Of a stretch of DNA of 56,904 nucleotides, positions 1-12,644 are shown one piece after another. Source of the stretch: Helicostylum pulchrum (taxonomy: Eukaryota; Mucoromycota; Mucoromycetes; Mucorales; Mucoraceae); assembly GCA_025677825.1 (NCBI GenBank), contig JAIXMO010000095.1, forward strand, positions 1 to 56,904, written 5' to 3'. The notes under the pieces are model-generated. The model ran no database searches. It was not told the DNA's origin and saw only the letters and a list, made by a program, of their open reading frames with translations. The first letter of the stretch is position 1; every line of letters begins with the position of its first letter. The translations under genes and the position numbers were made by a program.

Positions 1-694
1 GGTAGTTCACGGAAGAGTGAGGGAACAAAAAGGACATCATACTGGACTTGCGGATTGGACAAAGATTAAAGCGGTCAAGGAAGCAGTAAATATACCGGTG
101 ATAGCAAATGGAAATATTCTTTATCATGATGATCTGCAGCATTGTTTAGAGCAAACGGGAGCGGATGGAATCATGAGTGCAGAAGGCCACTTATTTAATC
201 CGACCTTATTTACACCTTTGTCATTACCACCCATGACATATGATATTGCACAAGAATATCTTGAGATTTGCAAACAGTTGAAACCAATAACTAGACCAGT
301 AATTATTAAAAGTCATTTATTCAAGCTATTTCATGCTAGTTTTCCTGTTCATACAGATTTAAGAGATAGGTTAGGTGTATGCTTTGATGTTGATGAAATG
401 GTTCGAATTACCAATGAATTAACAGAGAGATTAAAGAAAGAACAACAAGCAGCAGCAACAAAGAAAGAAGAAGTCGTGGTTAATGACGACAATATTAGAA
501 TATATGCACCTTGGAGATGCCAGGTAAGCAAATAATAATTTTATTTTTATATAATCAAAATAATAATTATTTTACTATAGTCTCTGTTTCGGTCAAAATT
601 AAACGTTGATCATCAACAAGAAAAGAATGACTCTAGAAGAGAAAGAGCAATAGAAGCGTTACGAGCAAAAAAAGCTAAAACGATAAAATTGTAA
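1..694 (+). CDS. DUS1: tRNA-dihydrouridine synthase, DUS1 type (3' part, truncated by window edge)
   Basis: C-terminal 211 residues of a flavin-dependent tRNA-dihydrouridine synthase that reduces uridine in the D-loop (positions 16/17 in the Dus1 family). The reading frame is already open at base 2. The first residues give VHGRVREQKG, the family's conserved segment after the catalytic centre, followed by IPVIANGNI and GADGIMSAEGHLFNP, which form the end of the TIM barrel. A helical C-terminal domain follows, and PWRCQ matches the Dus1 tail. One intron lies at 524-580 (GTAAGC...TATAG). The last exon, 581-694, is in phase and ends in a Lys/Arg-rich tail. The 5' half lies outside the window. Family assignment is firm; the DUS1 subtype rests on the G-D-G and PWRCQ regions. 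Confidence 0.88.
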
Positions 695-1618
695 ATAAAC
701 GATCCACGGACACTTTAGAGTACGAGCGGCAAAGAAATCGCCATTTATGTTCATCACGCGTGTAATTCATGCGTTAATTTGAGTTTGATCATAAAAAAAA
801 AAGCCTCCTCTCTCCCTTCTTCCGCGCGCTGCTTTGGTTTGAACCCCTTATTATATATAATTTTAATTATTTTTATATTACATGAACAACTTCTTTTTTT
901 TTTTTTTTTTTTTTTTTATAATAGTAGTGCGTGCAATGCAAATTATTTTCTTTATTTATACATCCCTTCGTTAGTTAGAGCAAGCTTTTTCAAGGGTAAC
1001 AAACAATCCGATTTTATACTTGTTTAAGGTATAATAAAAAAACAGACAAGTATTTTTGACATTACCATAAAAGTAAATTAATTCGGTCTGCACGGTCCTA
1101 GGCTTGTGATATGTTTATAAAACTTGTTGAATAGTTGGCCACCCACACACACACACACACACACGTTACTCATCGAAATTTACTTGGTGATCGACTGATG
1201 GAGAACAAAGAAATTCTCCCTCCCCCATATTATTGTTGTTTCGGTTTTATAGTTACAGTAACACTTTTTTATTACTTTTTTTTCACTCTGAGTATAAGTA
1301 CCTTACTTGATGATTATGTAGCAACTACAATATAAAATTAGCAATTAGGAGGATGCTCAAAAACTGAAGGAGAAAATAAAAATCCTCCTTTTGTCAAATA
1401 CACACACACGCATACACTTTTGATACATACATATAAAAAAAAGGAGAAGTGGGGGGAGGGGGATGTTGTTAAGGGGGTAAATAAACAGACAAAATGGGGG
1501 GTATTTTTTTTTTTTACTGTTGTATATAAATAGTACGTGCTTTCAACTGCTTTCCCTTTTTTTATTTTACGTATTTACTATATATTCATTTATACTTTTT
1601 TTAAAGCTTGCACAAACC
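695..1618. other. Intergenic spacer with CA microsatellite
   Basis: This 0.9 kb carries no supportable gene. It contains poly-T (about 893-918), a perfect CA dinucleotide run (about 1144-1164) with a further short CA tract near 1400, and purine- and G-rich blocks (1440-1500) just upstream of the methyltransferase start. Open frames here are low-complexity and lack codon structure. Confidence 0.6.
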
Positions 1619-3309
1619 ATGTTTGGTTCACATAATTCCATTTTTGATAGCCCATCATTCCTTCAAAAGGTGATGAAAAAAAAGTCTACTAAACAAAACT
1701 TAAGACCACTTTATACAGCTGAAATTGTTTCTGAAGATGGGCCTTGGAAAAAGCAGATTAATGCAGCAACAAAAGTAGCTTCTTCTTATACATTCAACAC
1801 ACAAAGAAGAACAAAGGCATACAATCAACCATCAGCTGTACCATCACTATCACCCTCTGTTTCAAGCACTACTACTTGTTCTTATGTATCTGATTCAAAT
1901 ATTAGATTTACAACACCTTCTTGTTCTAATTCAGTGCGTAAGAGACCATTAAGCTCTGAAATATTGATTCGAATCATGGATCAACGTTTATTAAAAAAGA
2001 AGCAATTAGAATCAAAAAAACAAGATTATAATACACTCAAAATACCAGAGTTGAATCGTTCCACTTCTACTAACACATCACCAGGTAATACATCGCCAAG
2101 ACTTGACAAATTATTACTACAAACATCTTCCAGTGCTACTACTACAACATCAACAACAAAAACAACAGGTGGTGGTAATATTACTGCAACGATTAGAAAA
2201 AAGAGTTTAACTCAGTCAGCAAAGAAAATGAAACCCAGTAAAAGTGTATTAAATAAATTGAATTATACACACCACACACAAGAATTGATTACAGATTGGC
2301 CCTATGTATTAACTCAAGATAACGATGAGCAAGATCGCATGGTAGCACAACATTACTTATTACGCACAGCATTTGGATCTGATTTCTCTTCACCAATTAA
2401 GGGAGCGCTTCAAAAGGGAATAGTCGTATTAGATGTCGGATGTGGTCCTGGTACTTGGACAATGGAAATGAGCACAGCATTTCCCAAATCTACTTTTATC
2501 GGTATCGATCAAAGTGAATTTTACCCAAGAGATATTAAGCCACGAAATTGCCATTTTAGAACATGCGGTTCGTTAGTACAGCATCAATTGCCTTTACCGT
2601 TCCCCGATAATAGTATTGACTACATTTATCAGCGTGACATGAATTGGGGTTTGACTGGTCAAACTTGGCAGCCATTGTTACAAGAGTATCGGCGTATTCT
2701 TAAGCCTGGTGGCTGGATTGAATTTGTGGAACCCGTAAGTTTACTTTTTCTTTTATTTTGTATAAAACTAAACTAATTTTTAAACCAATAGGATCTCGAA
2801 ACTCAAAATAGCTTTGAGAGTGAATGCGTCATGAATGACAAACGTAATGTATAACACACTGTTTATAAATGTTGTTCTTCAATAAGTACTCATAAACAAA
2901 TAATCTATTTATAGTCATGTCCGGTTTAACTATGCGCCAACAAGATCCTTACCTTGTTCATCGATTACCCACCATGTTATCTATTAATGGCTTTAAAAGC
3001 GTCGAAGATTATGCACAAACATTTCCACTTGGGTGGGGTTCATCTTACAGTAGCTTTATTGAAGGAGATGAAGAAGCTCAAGACAAAGATACTGCAACAA
3101 CACAATTAAACTGCTCTGAATTCGCTAGAGCCATGTCTAGTCAATATCTATTCTTGTTGAAATCTTTAAAACCTTGGTTATCTACTGTGATGAATATTAG
3201 CTATAAAAAGTACGATGACTATATCTCTGGCTTGCCAACAGAATGGACAAGTGCTCAAACCTATGTAAACTGGCATTGTATTACTGCTCAAAAACCATTT
3301 CATTCTTAA
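1619..3309 (+). CDS. SAM-dependent class I methyltransferase
   Basis: A 520-aa protein with a long Ser/Thr/Lys-rich, probably disordered N-terminal half (about residues 1-230) and a C-terminal Rossmann methyltransferase domain. Motif I is VLDVGCGPGTWTMEMS (about residue 270), followed by FIGIDQSEF, the acidic SAM-ribose loop, then IYQRDMNW and LKPGGWIEFVEP. I start at the ATG at 1619 (CAAACC before it), because the upstream in-frame extension is hydrophobic T-rich leader. Introns: 2735-2791, and 2844-2914 (donor GTAATG). The more obvious donor at 2849 would break the frame. The exons sum to 521 codons including stop. The domain resembles the methyltransferase-25/11-like proteins that are numerous in fungi. 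Substrate unknown. The gene ends 138 bp from the convergent GAA1 gene. Confidence 0.82.
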
Positions 3310-3446
3310 ATTACTTTGTATATATTTTCTCTCTTTTTTTTTTTTTTTTTTTTGGTGTGGTTGACCCAATCCTATTTATTGTATATTTTTTTCTCCTAGT
3401 AAAAATAAAAAAAAGGATGTACAACATACATGATAATTATTATAAT

Positions 3447-5608
3447 TTATGTGGATGATGAACTAAAGACTAAAATCATCATTGCCATATTAATAGGCCA
3501 GTATACAGTACACACAAAAGTTAAAAACCACGACTTGACAATATGGTAATCAGATAAAATACTTGCCAAGATTTCCGTTAATGCAACACTAGTCATTTTG
3601 CTAAATAAAGTAGCTAATCCGACAGGCGATAATAACAAGAGTAGTAAAATCTGAATTGATTTTGATGCATAACTTGTTGCTGGACGAATCAAACTGTAAG
3701 GGATTATCACAAGAATAGCAGTAGCCACTCCCAACGTAAAATTAAGGAGTGAGACAGTGGCAATAACAAGCGCCGTTTCCGCCAGGCAAAACGATTTAAG
3801 GATGGTACCATCGTGTTCAGGAGAACTTTTTGTATAACCGATGGAAAGTGAAATACATATCATACAAACCGCAATAGAAGCACCGTATTGAATCAATAAC
3901 GTCTAATAGATATGTATCTGTTAGTACAGTTTCACTTTTATGTACACACATATACATATACATATTATGTATCTATATAAAATAAAAAAACTCACTTGGT
4001 TTTCTTCAAATTGAGCAAGGTATGTCCAACCAAAAGTAGGTTGCATTAAATTAAATACAATGACACCAGTAACATGTGTAAGGATTAATATAGAAAATGC
4101 AAACATTGTATGACGTTTTTGTAAAGAATATGCAGGTGGAATCGTATCTTTTTTTTCCAAAGGCAGTTGAACTTGCTTTGAACCTAAATAATATAACGCC
4201 AACGCTTGAAATATTAAAGCACAACTAAACGCGATGACGGGAGGCATATACTGACTGATCGAAACGTAACGGTTAGGCTGAGGTAGCAAGTAGAAAAAGA
4301 AGGACTGATGAAAGTGCTCCAATAAATTGTTTAAACTACGGAAAGTGGATTCCACTAATCTACCAATACGAAGGAACCCAAACAAATGATTTAAATTTTC
4401 ACTACCCACAATACCATGGATTGTAACTGCATCGATGGTGTAACTATAATATATATGTTAATTAACTCTATTCTCTCCTGCACAAAAAACATTTAGTAGT
4501 CATTTATACCGAAGATAGAGTCCCGCATCGCTGGAAGGTTTCCCTAATACCAAGTACTTCATGCTTGTGAGCATATGGTTTAATGAACCTAAATATGAAC
4601 TGTATTCATGGTTCTCATATGGATTCTTATTATCACCATGAAGAGTAATCGTAATAGGTGGACTCGTTCTATGCGCTACTGCAATAATTGTATTGATCAA
4701 ATCTAAATTTGGCAGTTGTCCATTTACTCCCTCTTTTTTAATATTAGCGACTTAATGACAATCCTTTTTTTTTTCTGTTTTTTTTTTACTGTACCGAAAA
4801 AGATACCCAAGGTTTCATAGTTTTGTGTTCCTGGAAAATCTAAATTGACAACTCCTTGTACTGCACCAGATCTAGGCATAACGATCGAAGAAAATTCATC
4901 TTTTTTCCCTTAAATGTATAAATGAACTGATATTATTATTATTAAAACCTTCTATTTACCGCTTGTTGTCATGCCATGATATGCATCTAACCATGCTTGC
5001 GTTCCAGAAGTTTCATGGTCTGTTACTAATAAAATAACATCCTTTGCCCAATATACATTGCGCTTAAATAATTTCGCTAACGATAAAAGTGATGCAATGC
5101 CATTCGTATTATCTAGAGTATTTTTTTTAGTGCCTCCTATAACTTTCCTAGTGCGTAGTACATACATTCGCCTGTTCTGGAATTCCATGAAGCACTCAAT
5201 ATCAATGCTTCTTTACCGTCACTACGTGGAGCTCTATTAATTGCAAATGTATTGACACCCTAAAGTACATGTTTTTAGTCTCTCTCTCCCTGTATATATC
5301 CATTCATTTCTTTTTACCATTTTAGGTGTCTTTCCATCAATAACATAATGTTGTAAAGCAGATACGAATCCCGTTCTTCTAAACTCTTCGTGGATAAAGT
5401 TGGCACGTCTTTTTTTTTAAAAAAATTAGTCTGTTTAGCTTCCTTCTGTACACTTTTTCTCTCTCTCTCTCTTTTATTTACGTCTCACTGTCTTTGTCTT
5501 GAATCTCGACAATTCTATCACGGTAATCTTCAGCTGTACGAATATCGTTAAAACCATAGTCTAAATTAGCCTACAAAACGCATGTTAACAATTCCCTTCT
5601 CTTTTCGA

Positions 5609-5641
<33 letters not shown>

Positions 5642-5935
5642 CGGTTCCTTACTTGTCCTGGTAATAAGGCGTTTTCAGAGATATAAGTTCGTTTATTGTA
5701 GCCTTCGTATGGCAATATAAGGATCCAACCTACTGCAACAAAGAATAAAAGTATACTTTTATATACACGTATATAATTTAGCTTTTTATATCGAATACGA
5801 TCATCTTTTCTTTTACCTAAAGATGGGGACCCATTTCTGTACCATGCGTAATAACTTTACATGTTTTTCTGGATTAAAAGGTTTAGTACCCGCGTTTCTT
5901 AACGCCCAACGTGCCTTCAACTTTTGTAAAAGCAT
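3447..5935 (-). CDS. GAA1: GPI transamidase subunit GAA1 (GPAA1)
   Basis: Subunit of the ER GPI-transamidase complex, which attaches GPI anchors to proteins. I rebuilt ten exons (5935-5890, 5816-5653, 5570-5482, 5408-5318, 5259-5166, 5112-4960, 4908-4795, 4750-4510, 4443-3996, 3902-3447), giving 631 aa, close to the human protein at about 620. Family hallmarks: an N-terminal TM followed by KRTYISENALLPGQ; VYWAKDVILLVTDHETSGTQAWL; EGVNGQLPNLDL; and LLEHFHQSFFFYLLPQPNRY before a C-terminal block of several TM helices. The luminal domain is M28-peptidase-like. A 53-nt intron (5165-5113) removes a spurious stretch and restores SRTGEYNTNGIAS. The first exon (MLLQKLKARW...) and its intron rest on phase and basic composition only; the rest is firm. 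Confidence 0.9.
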
Positions 5936-6099
5936 TCGACTCTGAGGGATAAAAAAAAAAAATAATATAAAAAAAAAAAAGGTTGTGTCTGCGTGTGGAG
6001 AGAGAGGGGAGATATTCCATTATTTGTGTGTTACAGTTTTTTTTAAAGTGGAGATTGTCCAGGTTGTTTTTTATAGACAGGTAATCGTATTTTGTATAC

Positions 6100-6132
<33 letters not shown>

Positions 6133-7062
6133 GGAGGTGATGTTTTCGCTGTATGTGTATTGCTTAAAGAGCATATGAGGTTTAAAAGCAAAATCAACGA
6201 TATCAAACAGAGTAAACCTTGGGTCGTGTCATTTCTGTTACTTATAAAAACTAACAGGACGTGTTGTACGCTGACAAATGTAGAATTGCATTAACGTTTA
6301 CAATTCATATCCCAAAACAAGATTATCCAACATAATAAACATTTGATTAATTTGGTATTAACATAGACTAGTAAAATACAATGATGAAACTTAAAATTCA
6401 AGCTGGACTTTAGCGATACGCAAATAAAAATGTAAATAACTTGTTTATTCAAGACAATCATTCGCCTAGTTTATCAACTCTTCTTTATTTCAAGCTTTGA
6501 ACAACTCTATTTTTATCGCAATTGAACTAATACTCTTCTGTCATAATTGAGTTGATCCCCCTTTTTTTGAAGTAGTTGGGTCAGCCTACTTGTTTCAACA
6601 TTTATCATGGATAGGTGAGTTATTTATAGACACGACACTTGTCAAAAAAAAAAAGTGTATTCTAGACTATCTTCCGTAAATACGGTATACAAGTTTATTT
6701 AAACAGACAAGAAAAAATAGAAAAGGGGAGTAAGGGAAAAATATTTTTATTGGATATTGAAAAAAGACAACATCGTGCATTAATACGCCAAAGCGGTAAC
6801 TTTGGTGGGGAGTGAGAAAGATCTCGGATTCTCTCAACAGATCTTCGTTAATCTTTGGTTTTCGTCTGCTAGTAGAAGTGTTTGTTGAAGGTATTGATGG
6901 CCAATAAAATAGAAACAAATCCTGGTGTGTGTGGTTCTGCGTAGACGTAGAATAAAGTACAGTTGTTAATTTTTATTATATTTTTATTTATTTATTTACA
7001 ATATTGATATAATGAAAAAGAGAGAGGGGAGGAGGAGGAGGAGGGGAGGGTTTATATGTAAA
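5936..7062. other. Intergenic region between SET2 and GAA1
   Basis: Spacer between two minus-strand genes. It has long T runs (about 6100-6126), a purine-rich run near 5990-6012 and a GGA-repeat block (7020-7050) just past the SET2 stop. Short coding-like phrases occur on the minus strand at 6040-6230, but they change frame, lack a start and cannot be joined to GAA1 in phase, so I call no gene. Confidence 0.5.
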
Positions 7063-10000
7063 CTAGTTTTTTTTCATTGATTTTGACACGTATTCTGTGC
7101 CGTGCACATCAATAAACTTTTCAATCTTTATACGAAGTGGGGTTTCCATAGACTTGATTTTTCTACCAGATCGTGTTTCTCTATCTACAATATGATGCGT
7201 TACCTAAAGATATATATATATATATATAAAAGCTTTTAATAAGGATATTTAAAACAAAAAAAATACTGTTTTATACCTTTCTAGCCAAATCTTTAAACAG
7301 ATGTTTATCACCTTTCCATAATGTTTGTTGTTTCGCACTAAGATATTTAGTTACTACTTTTCCAACTTCTCTCTTTAAATCAATATCGTTTAAAAAGGGA
7401 CCAGCGTCTTCTACATCAACTGAACCACTAGTAGGAGTTAATAAATGATGATTTTCATCTTTACTGTTGATAGGACTATCGACATCATTCTGTAATAATA
7501 ATAACCTTTTTTTGTTTTCACCTGAATTATGGACCGATTGTTCTACCAGCTCTTCCAGCTGTAACGGATCAGAATCAATTGATATGTGTTGTTGTTGTTG
7601 ATCTTCAACCGGTAATTCCCATTGCGTTTGATGTGTTGCAATATTATAATAATACGTTGATCCATCTTCTGTTATTGCCATTTGCCAGTTTAACGGTAAT
7701 TGAGCTACTGGTTGTTGTTGTTGATGTTGATGTTGAAATGCATAATAATACTCTTCTACGGTCATACTTTCTGCAGCAGCATTAGCAGCAGCGGTATAAT
7801 AAAATTGACTATAATCATAAAAAGATGGATCTTGATAATAATCTGTATAAAATTGTTGTTGTTGTTGTTGTTGTTGTAGTTGTATTGAATCAGTTTGGGT
7901 ATTATTATTAGTTATTAAATTAGAATTATTAATTGCCGGAGTAGATACAGGAGTGGAAGAAGATATACTTGGTGTAGAGGATGAATTAAAAGATGATATA
8001 CTGTTATTATTGACTGTACTATAAGAAAAGTAAGCTCCTGCCGCAGTTGATGTATGCTTTTTATGTTTGTTATAATATTGCTTTTGATGATGATAATGAG
8101 ATGGTTGATATACAGTAGTAGTTGTTGAAGTAGTAGTATCCAACATGGCTTTTGGCGCAGTGGGAATTAAAGTTTGGGGAGGATATATTAATTTCCAGCT
8201 TAATTCTTCTAGTGTTGTATCAAGAGTAAGATACTCAAAGTAATCATTATCTGGATCAAAGAATTCTCTACTTGATTCATATCTCAATCTCTTCTTTTTC
8301 TTTTTATTGTTTGTAGGACGTGTTATCTTTTTAACCATGATATCTACTGAAGGTAATTCTTCTACTTCTACTTCTTCGTCATCATCACCATCTACCACAA
8401 TATCATCATCGTCATCGCTTGCTATTAGTGGTCGAATTAATTCTACATGCGCTCTCTTTGGTATACGATATACACACTTTAAATCACTCCATTCTTCTAG
8501 CAAGTATTGCGATAATCTACAAATTTCTTCATTCTCATGATCTATAAATTTGTGTACAACATCAAATAATTTACAATCTTCCAGTCCATTTCTATTCGCA
8601 AGTGGCAACTTTTCCAAAACTTGCAAGGCCTTTAATACAATAGTCTCATTGTTTTTCCACTCTCCTAACCAGAACTTTAGCATCTTTAATCCATGTAACC
8701 TTACAATCATTTTCAATATTTCTCTTCCATGTGAATTATCGACATTGGTCATTTTTAACCGCATCAATAGTTTATTGACCAATCGAGGTTTACCTACTGA
8801 ATTTAGCATACGTTTAACAAACGATCTAACTTTTTCAGGATCTTGTAAAGGTTGAGGCCTACGTAAAGTGATAATATCCAAATCTTCATCTTCGTCGTCC
8901 TCATCCTCATCATAATCATCTTCAGAAGAAGAACCCGAGGAAGAATTCATGTGCGTATCAGTTAAAACCTCTTCATCTATTAACTTTTCATCTGAAGCAC
9001 CAATATAACCTTTACAATTAGGTTCACCACAATAACATTTTTGTGCAATAGCTCCATACCGCTCAAATTTATAGTCAAATGTTAATTCTTCACCTGCTTT
9101 AATTGTACGACTTGTAAAAATACCAATACGCATTTTTTTACCAATCACCCATTTTTGAGTTACACAGTTGGGATTGCAAGAGTGGTTCATAAATCTTGCC
9201 AAGCAACCTCTTTTGGTAGCATCAATAATCTAATATATAACCCATTTTTTTTTTTTTTTTTTTTTTACTTAGTTGTTTGCGCTTACATTGTTTTGTTTTA
9301 CTAATAATCAATTTTCTATACCTCATCGTTTTTAAGCGTCATAAAATAATAATGTTTAAATCCTTCTGCATCATATTCTCTTGTTCTTCTAATAAATTCA
9401 GTTTGCGGTATTACTTCCCCAATATATTCCATAATAAAACAATTGCTATTTTTTTTTAAAAAATCATTTTAGTTTTTTGTTTGCATTGTGAATATTTTTT
9501 AAACTTACGAAGGTAAATCAGTTAAAGCTCTTAAGCCAAACCCTTTCTTTTCAGTCTTGATAACATCAACAGGAGCATACTGACTAAGTTGAAAACGTCT
9601 GTTTTGGCATAACCTACCACAAGGACAATCTTGTACAATACATTCCATGAACATCATTCGATTAATACAAATATTGTCATCTCCACAAGCTTCCGAAGGG
9701 TTATCTAATTCCGAATCATATTTACATTCGCAAGGCATCGACTCTTCTGCCATCGATCTACCTGTTGCTGAACCAATATAAATATTTGCGGCAATATTTT
9801 CATATACTTGTAAGGCTTCATCGGTTGCAGATGGAAACTGTTTAGTATTTTCCATGACATCTTTTTTTTTTTAAAAAGAGAAAAAGAGAAAAAAATAAAA
9901 AGGGAAAAGGGTTAAAAAAAAGGGGGTGTGAGGAAAAGAAGGTTAGAATATACAAAAAGAGAGATACAAAGAGAGTAACGTGACTCTTTCACACCCCTTA

Positions 10001-10684
10001 CCTTCTTTTTCCCATTCTTGTTCATCGTTCGAGGCTGAATCATCATCCTGGTCTCGATCTGAATCCTGTTCTTGTTCGTCTTCCGAAGGTATAAAAGTAG
10101 TTCTGGGTGGTCTCTTGGAACCAAATTCAAAGTGAAATTCGAATAGATTAGGTGCTGTATCGTATCGTTTTTCAACTAATTCTTCTTGTTCGAAATCAGA
10201 CTGCTGTGAAGACGAATCATTTATAATATCCAAGTCGGATTCGTGATCCTCTTGTTCATCTTGACTAGTTGTTGTATCTTGCGGGAAAGTTCGGTCAAAT
10301 GAATCTATTGATCGTTGTCGTTCATTGTTCATTCTATTCCACATTTCTTGAGAAGTAGTTGTGGTAGTAGTAGTAACTTTAGCACAAACAACATTCACAG
10401 TCGAAGAGGATATAGCATGAGCTTTTTTCGCAAACTGTTTCGTATCCAACACTACAAAAAAAAAAAAAAAAAAAAATAGTTTTAAAATTAGAAGCTAAAA
10501 TTATTTCGTAATTACTACAAAAAAAAAAAAAAAAAAAGTACCTGAATTGACGTGCTTAATTATGTATTTCTTTTCTCTAATTTCCAAGGAGACTGCGCTT
10601 GATCTAAAATAGTTTTTATTAACAAAGGTGATGACTATATTTTTGTTGTAAGCTTCATTTTTACCTGATATTGGTTTTATGCAT
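7063..10684 (-). CDS. SET2: Histone H3 lysine-36 methyltransferase SET2
   Basis: A 1033-aa nuclear enzyme that methylates H3K36 during transcription elongation. Exons: 10684-10665, 10603-10542, 10451-10002, 9860-9509, 9445-9322, 9229-7277, 7203-7063; the total is a multiple of three. Domains in order: acidic Ser-rich N-terminus; AWS (about 220-270; CECKYD, CPCGRLCQNR); SET (about 270-390; EYIGEVI, NHSCNPNC, ELTFDYKFERYG); post-SET (CYCGEPNCKGYIG, about 402-414); a helical region with DE-rich stretch; Asn/Gln/Ser-rich linker with polyQ; WW (about 847-876; LPLNWQMAITEDGSTYYYN); and a C-terminal SRI domain (about 950-1033) that in the family binds phosphorylated RNA polymerase II CTD. AWS-SET-postSET-WW-SRI is the classical SET2 order. 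The first two small exons are the least certain part. Confidence 0.93.
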
Positions 10685-11399
10685 AAGCCAATATCTCGAG
10701 AGAATTTTTTTTTTCTTCTGTGTTTTTTTTCTTTCTTTTTATGTTTGCTGAAAATATAAAAAAGAAAAAGCTTCAAGTTGTTTATAGTTGTTTCGAAAAA
10801 AAAAAGGTTTTATTTTCTAGAATAAAAAGTCAAAATGAACTTTTTTTTTAATCGAGTTAAAAAATAAAAAAAATACAAAAATATAAAAAGCTGCGATTTT
10901 TTATAGTTTAATGGACCTTGGTAACTTCAACCAAAAAAAATCCTGTCTCAATTAAAAGTCAGCGAAACGCAATCCTGACTGGGGGCATAAATCACCTTTT
11001 TATGTTTCATGTTGATTAAACTTTGAAGTCTACTACAACGATATTACCGCTTCTGAGCATTTTTAATGAGTACTCTTACGCACCGCGGCTGCCTTGAAGA
11101 AGAACCGCATCAGTTTCTACCGATATAAAAGAAAAAGAAAACGCTGCTTTAAAGGTATACATAACGTTTTAAAGAAAAAAAAGATGATAGATTTCAACTG
11201 ATAAAATAGGTTTATTTGATCGATTTTATATATATGTCTACGCTTTCTGTTAAAAATTTCTGCACTTGCTGCTAAACACGTCTACACCAGTTGTTCCAAG
11301 TTGTTTTTTTTAGGTTGCATATGTGTGTATAGGGTCATATTTGATTTTTTTTATGGGTTAGAGCGTCCTAAAAAGTTATTTTATTAAGCTAAAAAACTT
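10685..11399. other. Gene-poor AT-rich region upstream of SET2, with a dispersed repeat copy
   Basis: No gene seen. Bases about 11080-11260 are a diverged copy of a repeat also present at about 14010-14260 and 35270-35480; all share a block reading CTT(G/A)AAGAAGAAC followed by a short spacer and a pyrimidine-A-rich tail. A C9 run sits at 11408-11416, next to the F-box relic. Confidence 0.45.
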
Positions 11400-12276
11400 T
11401 TTCGATCCCCCCCCCCAAAGTCAATGACCAACTCACGCAAAGCTTGACACCGAAGATTTAAAATGAATTCGTATTTACTTGCATATTCCGAACATGAAGT
11501 GTCAGAAAACCTAGTAATATCAGACTTAAAATCAGCATAATATTTATCTCCGTTTTCGTTCGAGTGCTTTAAGAATACATCCGAATATTCGCTATTTGAG
11601 AATTGTCTCCCAATGTATAGCCTATCAAATGCTTTGTATGCTTCTGATTGCCATAATAAAGGTTACAAGCAAGATATTTAACATCAATGGTTATTCTGCT
11701 GAGACAATAATGAAGAAATGACATAAGAACAGCGTTGCTGCAAACCAGATTCGTTTTGTAAAAGTTTGGATTAAAGCGAATGGTTTCTAAATTTGACAGT
11801 GCGTGCATTATATAGCTCTATCGTGAAATGCAAAAGCAGTTTTTATGTACCATTCCTTATCTTCAGCGTAGAAAGGTCTTGGATTTTCCTACAAATTTTT
11901 CCACTTGTGTTGTTGCATACTCAATCGCTCCCATAAAAAATAATAGGGTCTTTGGGATGTTATAATTTTTACATTTGGACAATAATCGGCCAGTTTTTCA
12001 AGGTAACCTTTTTTATCAGGGTCATGAATGGTAACATTGAAATCGATCTTATTTACAAGTTCTCTTAAGTGTTTTAGTGATTGTAAAGTACCAAAGAGCT
12101 TTTTTAATTGCGTGTAACTTGATATTTCAATGGTTTGATATGCAATTCGTTTCGCTGGTCTTTTCCATACTTTTCAAACAAGTTGACATTGGAAAATAGT
12201 TTTTTTATCGTGTACTTCTTGAAATATGTATTGTAATAACTCTGCTGGTAATTCACTCCAAAATTGTTGCATATAG
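11400..12276 (-). pseudogene. Decayed F-box protein gene
   Basis: Read on the minus strand from the ATG at 12276-12274, the sequence gives MLNYMQQFWSELPAELLQYI, then FQEVHDKKTIFQCQLV, a good N-terminal F-box (LPxELLxxIF...CxLVCKxW). The next codon is TGA where the family has Cys, followed by KVWKRPAKRIAYQ in the same frame. Coding-like sequence continues through a second stop near 11900, a frame change near 11810 and another near 11570, and ends around 11400 (CQALRELVIDF). No splice pair removes these breaks. F-box proteins are substrate receptors of SCF ubiquitin ligases; this copy cannot make one. Intact, it would be a leucine-rich F-box protein of the kind expanded in this group of fungi (inference). 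Confidence 0.65.
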
Positions 12277-12644
12277 TTTAGCATTGTAATTTTACTTGAT
12301 GATACGAAAAAAAAAAAGGAAAAGAAAAGAAAACAGAGTCGTTTATCAAGAAAGATAAAACTAGAAAAAAAAAAAAAATGTCACAGCGAGTCATTTTTTT
12401 TAAAAAGCATGTACACTGACATCAATTACTCAATTTTGGAGCACCATTTCTATTGGTCCTTTAGCTTATATATTTTATTTGATGTTTTTGGAGAGAAGAA
12501 AAAGTTGAGCCAGTTTAAGTCGCTACTGAGTAAAGGCCCATCTTTTTAAAGGCTCTTGTGTGAAAGAGGAGTCTATTTGTTCCTTTATTATTAGACGGAG
12601 AGTTGTTCATGGTAAAAAAATTGGGTTCCTTTTGTAACAAATTA

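Noticed and set aside
1135..1335. 66-aa frame with poly-His/Thr start
   Set aside because: Translation of the CA microsatellite followed by low-complexity sequence.
2849..2850. GT donor after AACGTAAT in the methyltransferase
   Set aside because: Looks better than GTAATG at 2844 by eye, but puts the next exon in a frame with an immediate stop.
5812..5935. Separate small gene MLLQKLKARW...WVPIFR-stop
   Set aside because: The frame is open to a stop, but splicing 5889-5817 joins its first 15 codons in phase to GAA1, which otherwise lacks a start codon.
8307..8855. Two plus-strand frames, Ser-rich
   Set aside because: Antisense to SET2 exon 6 acidic and helical regions.
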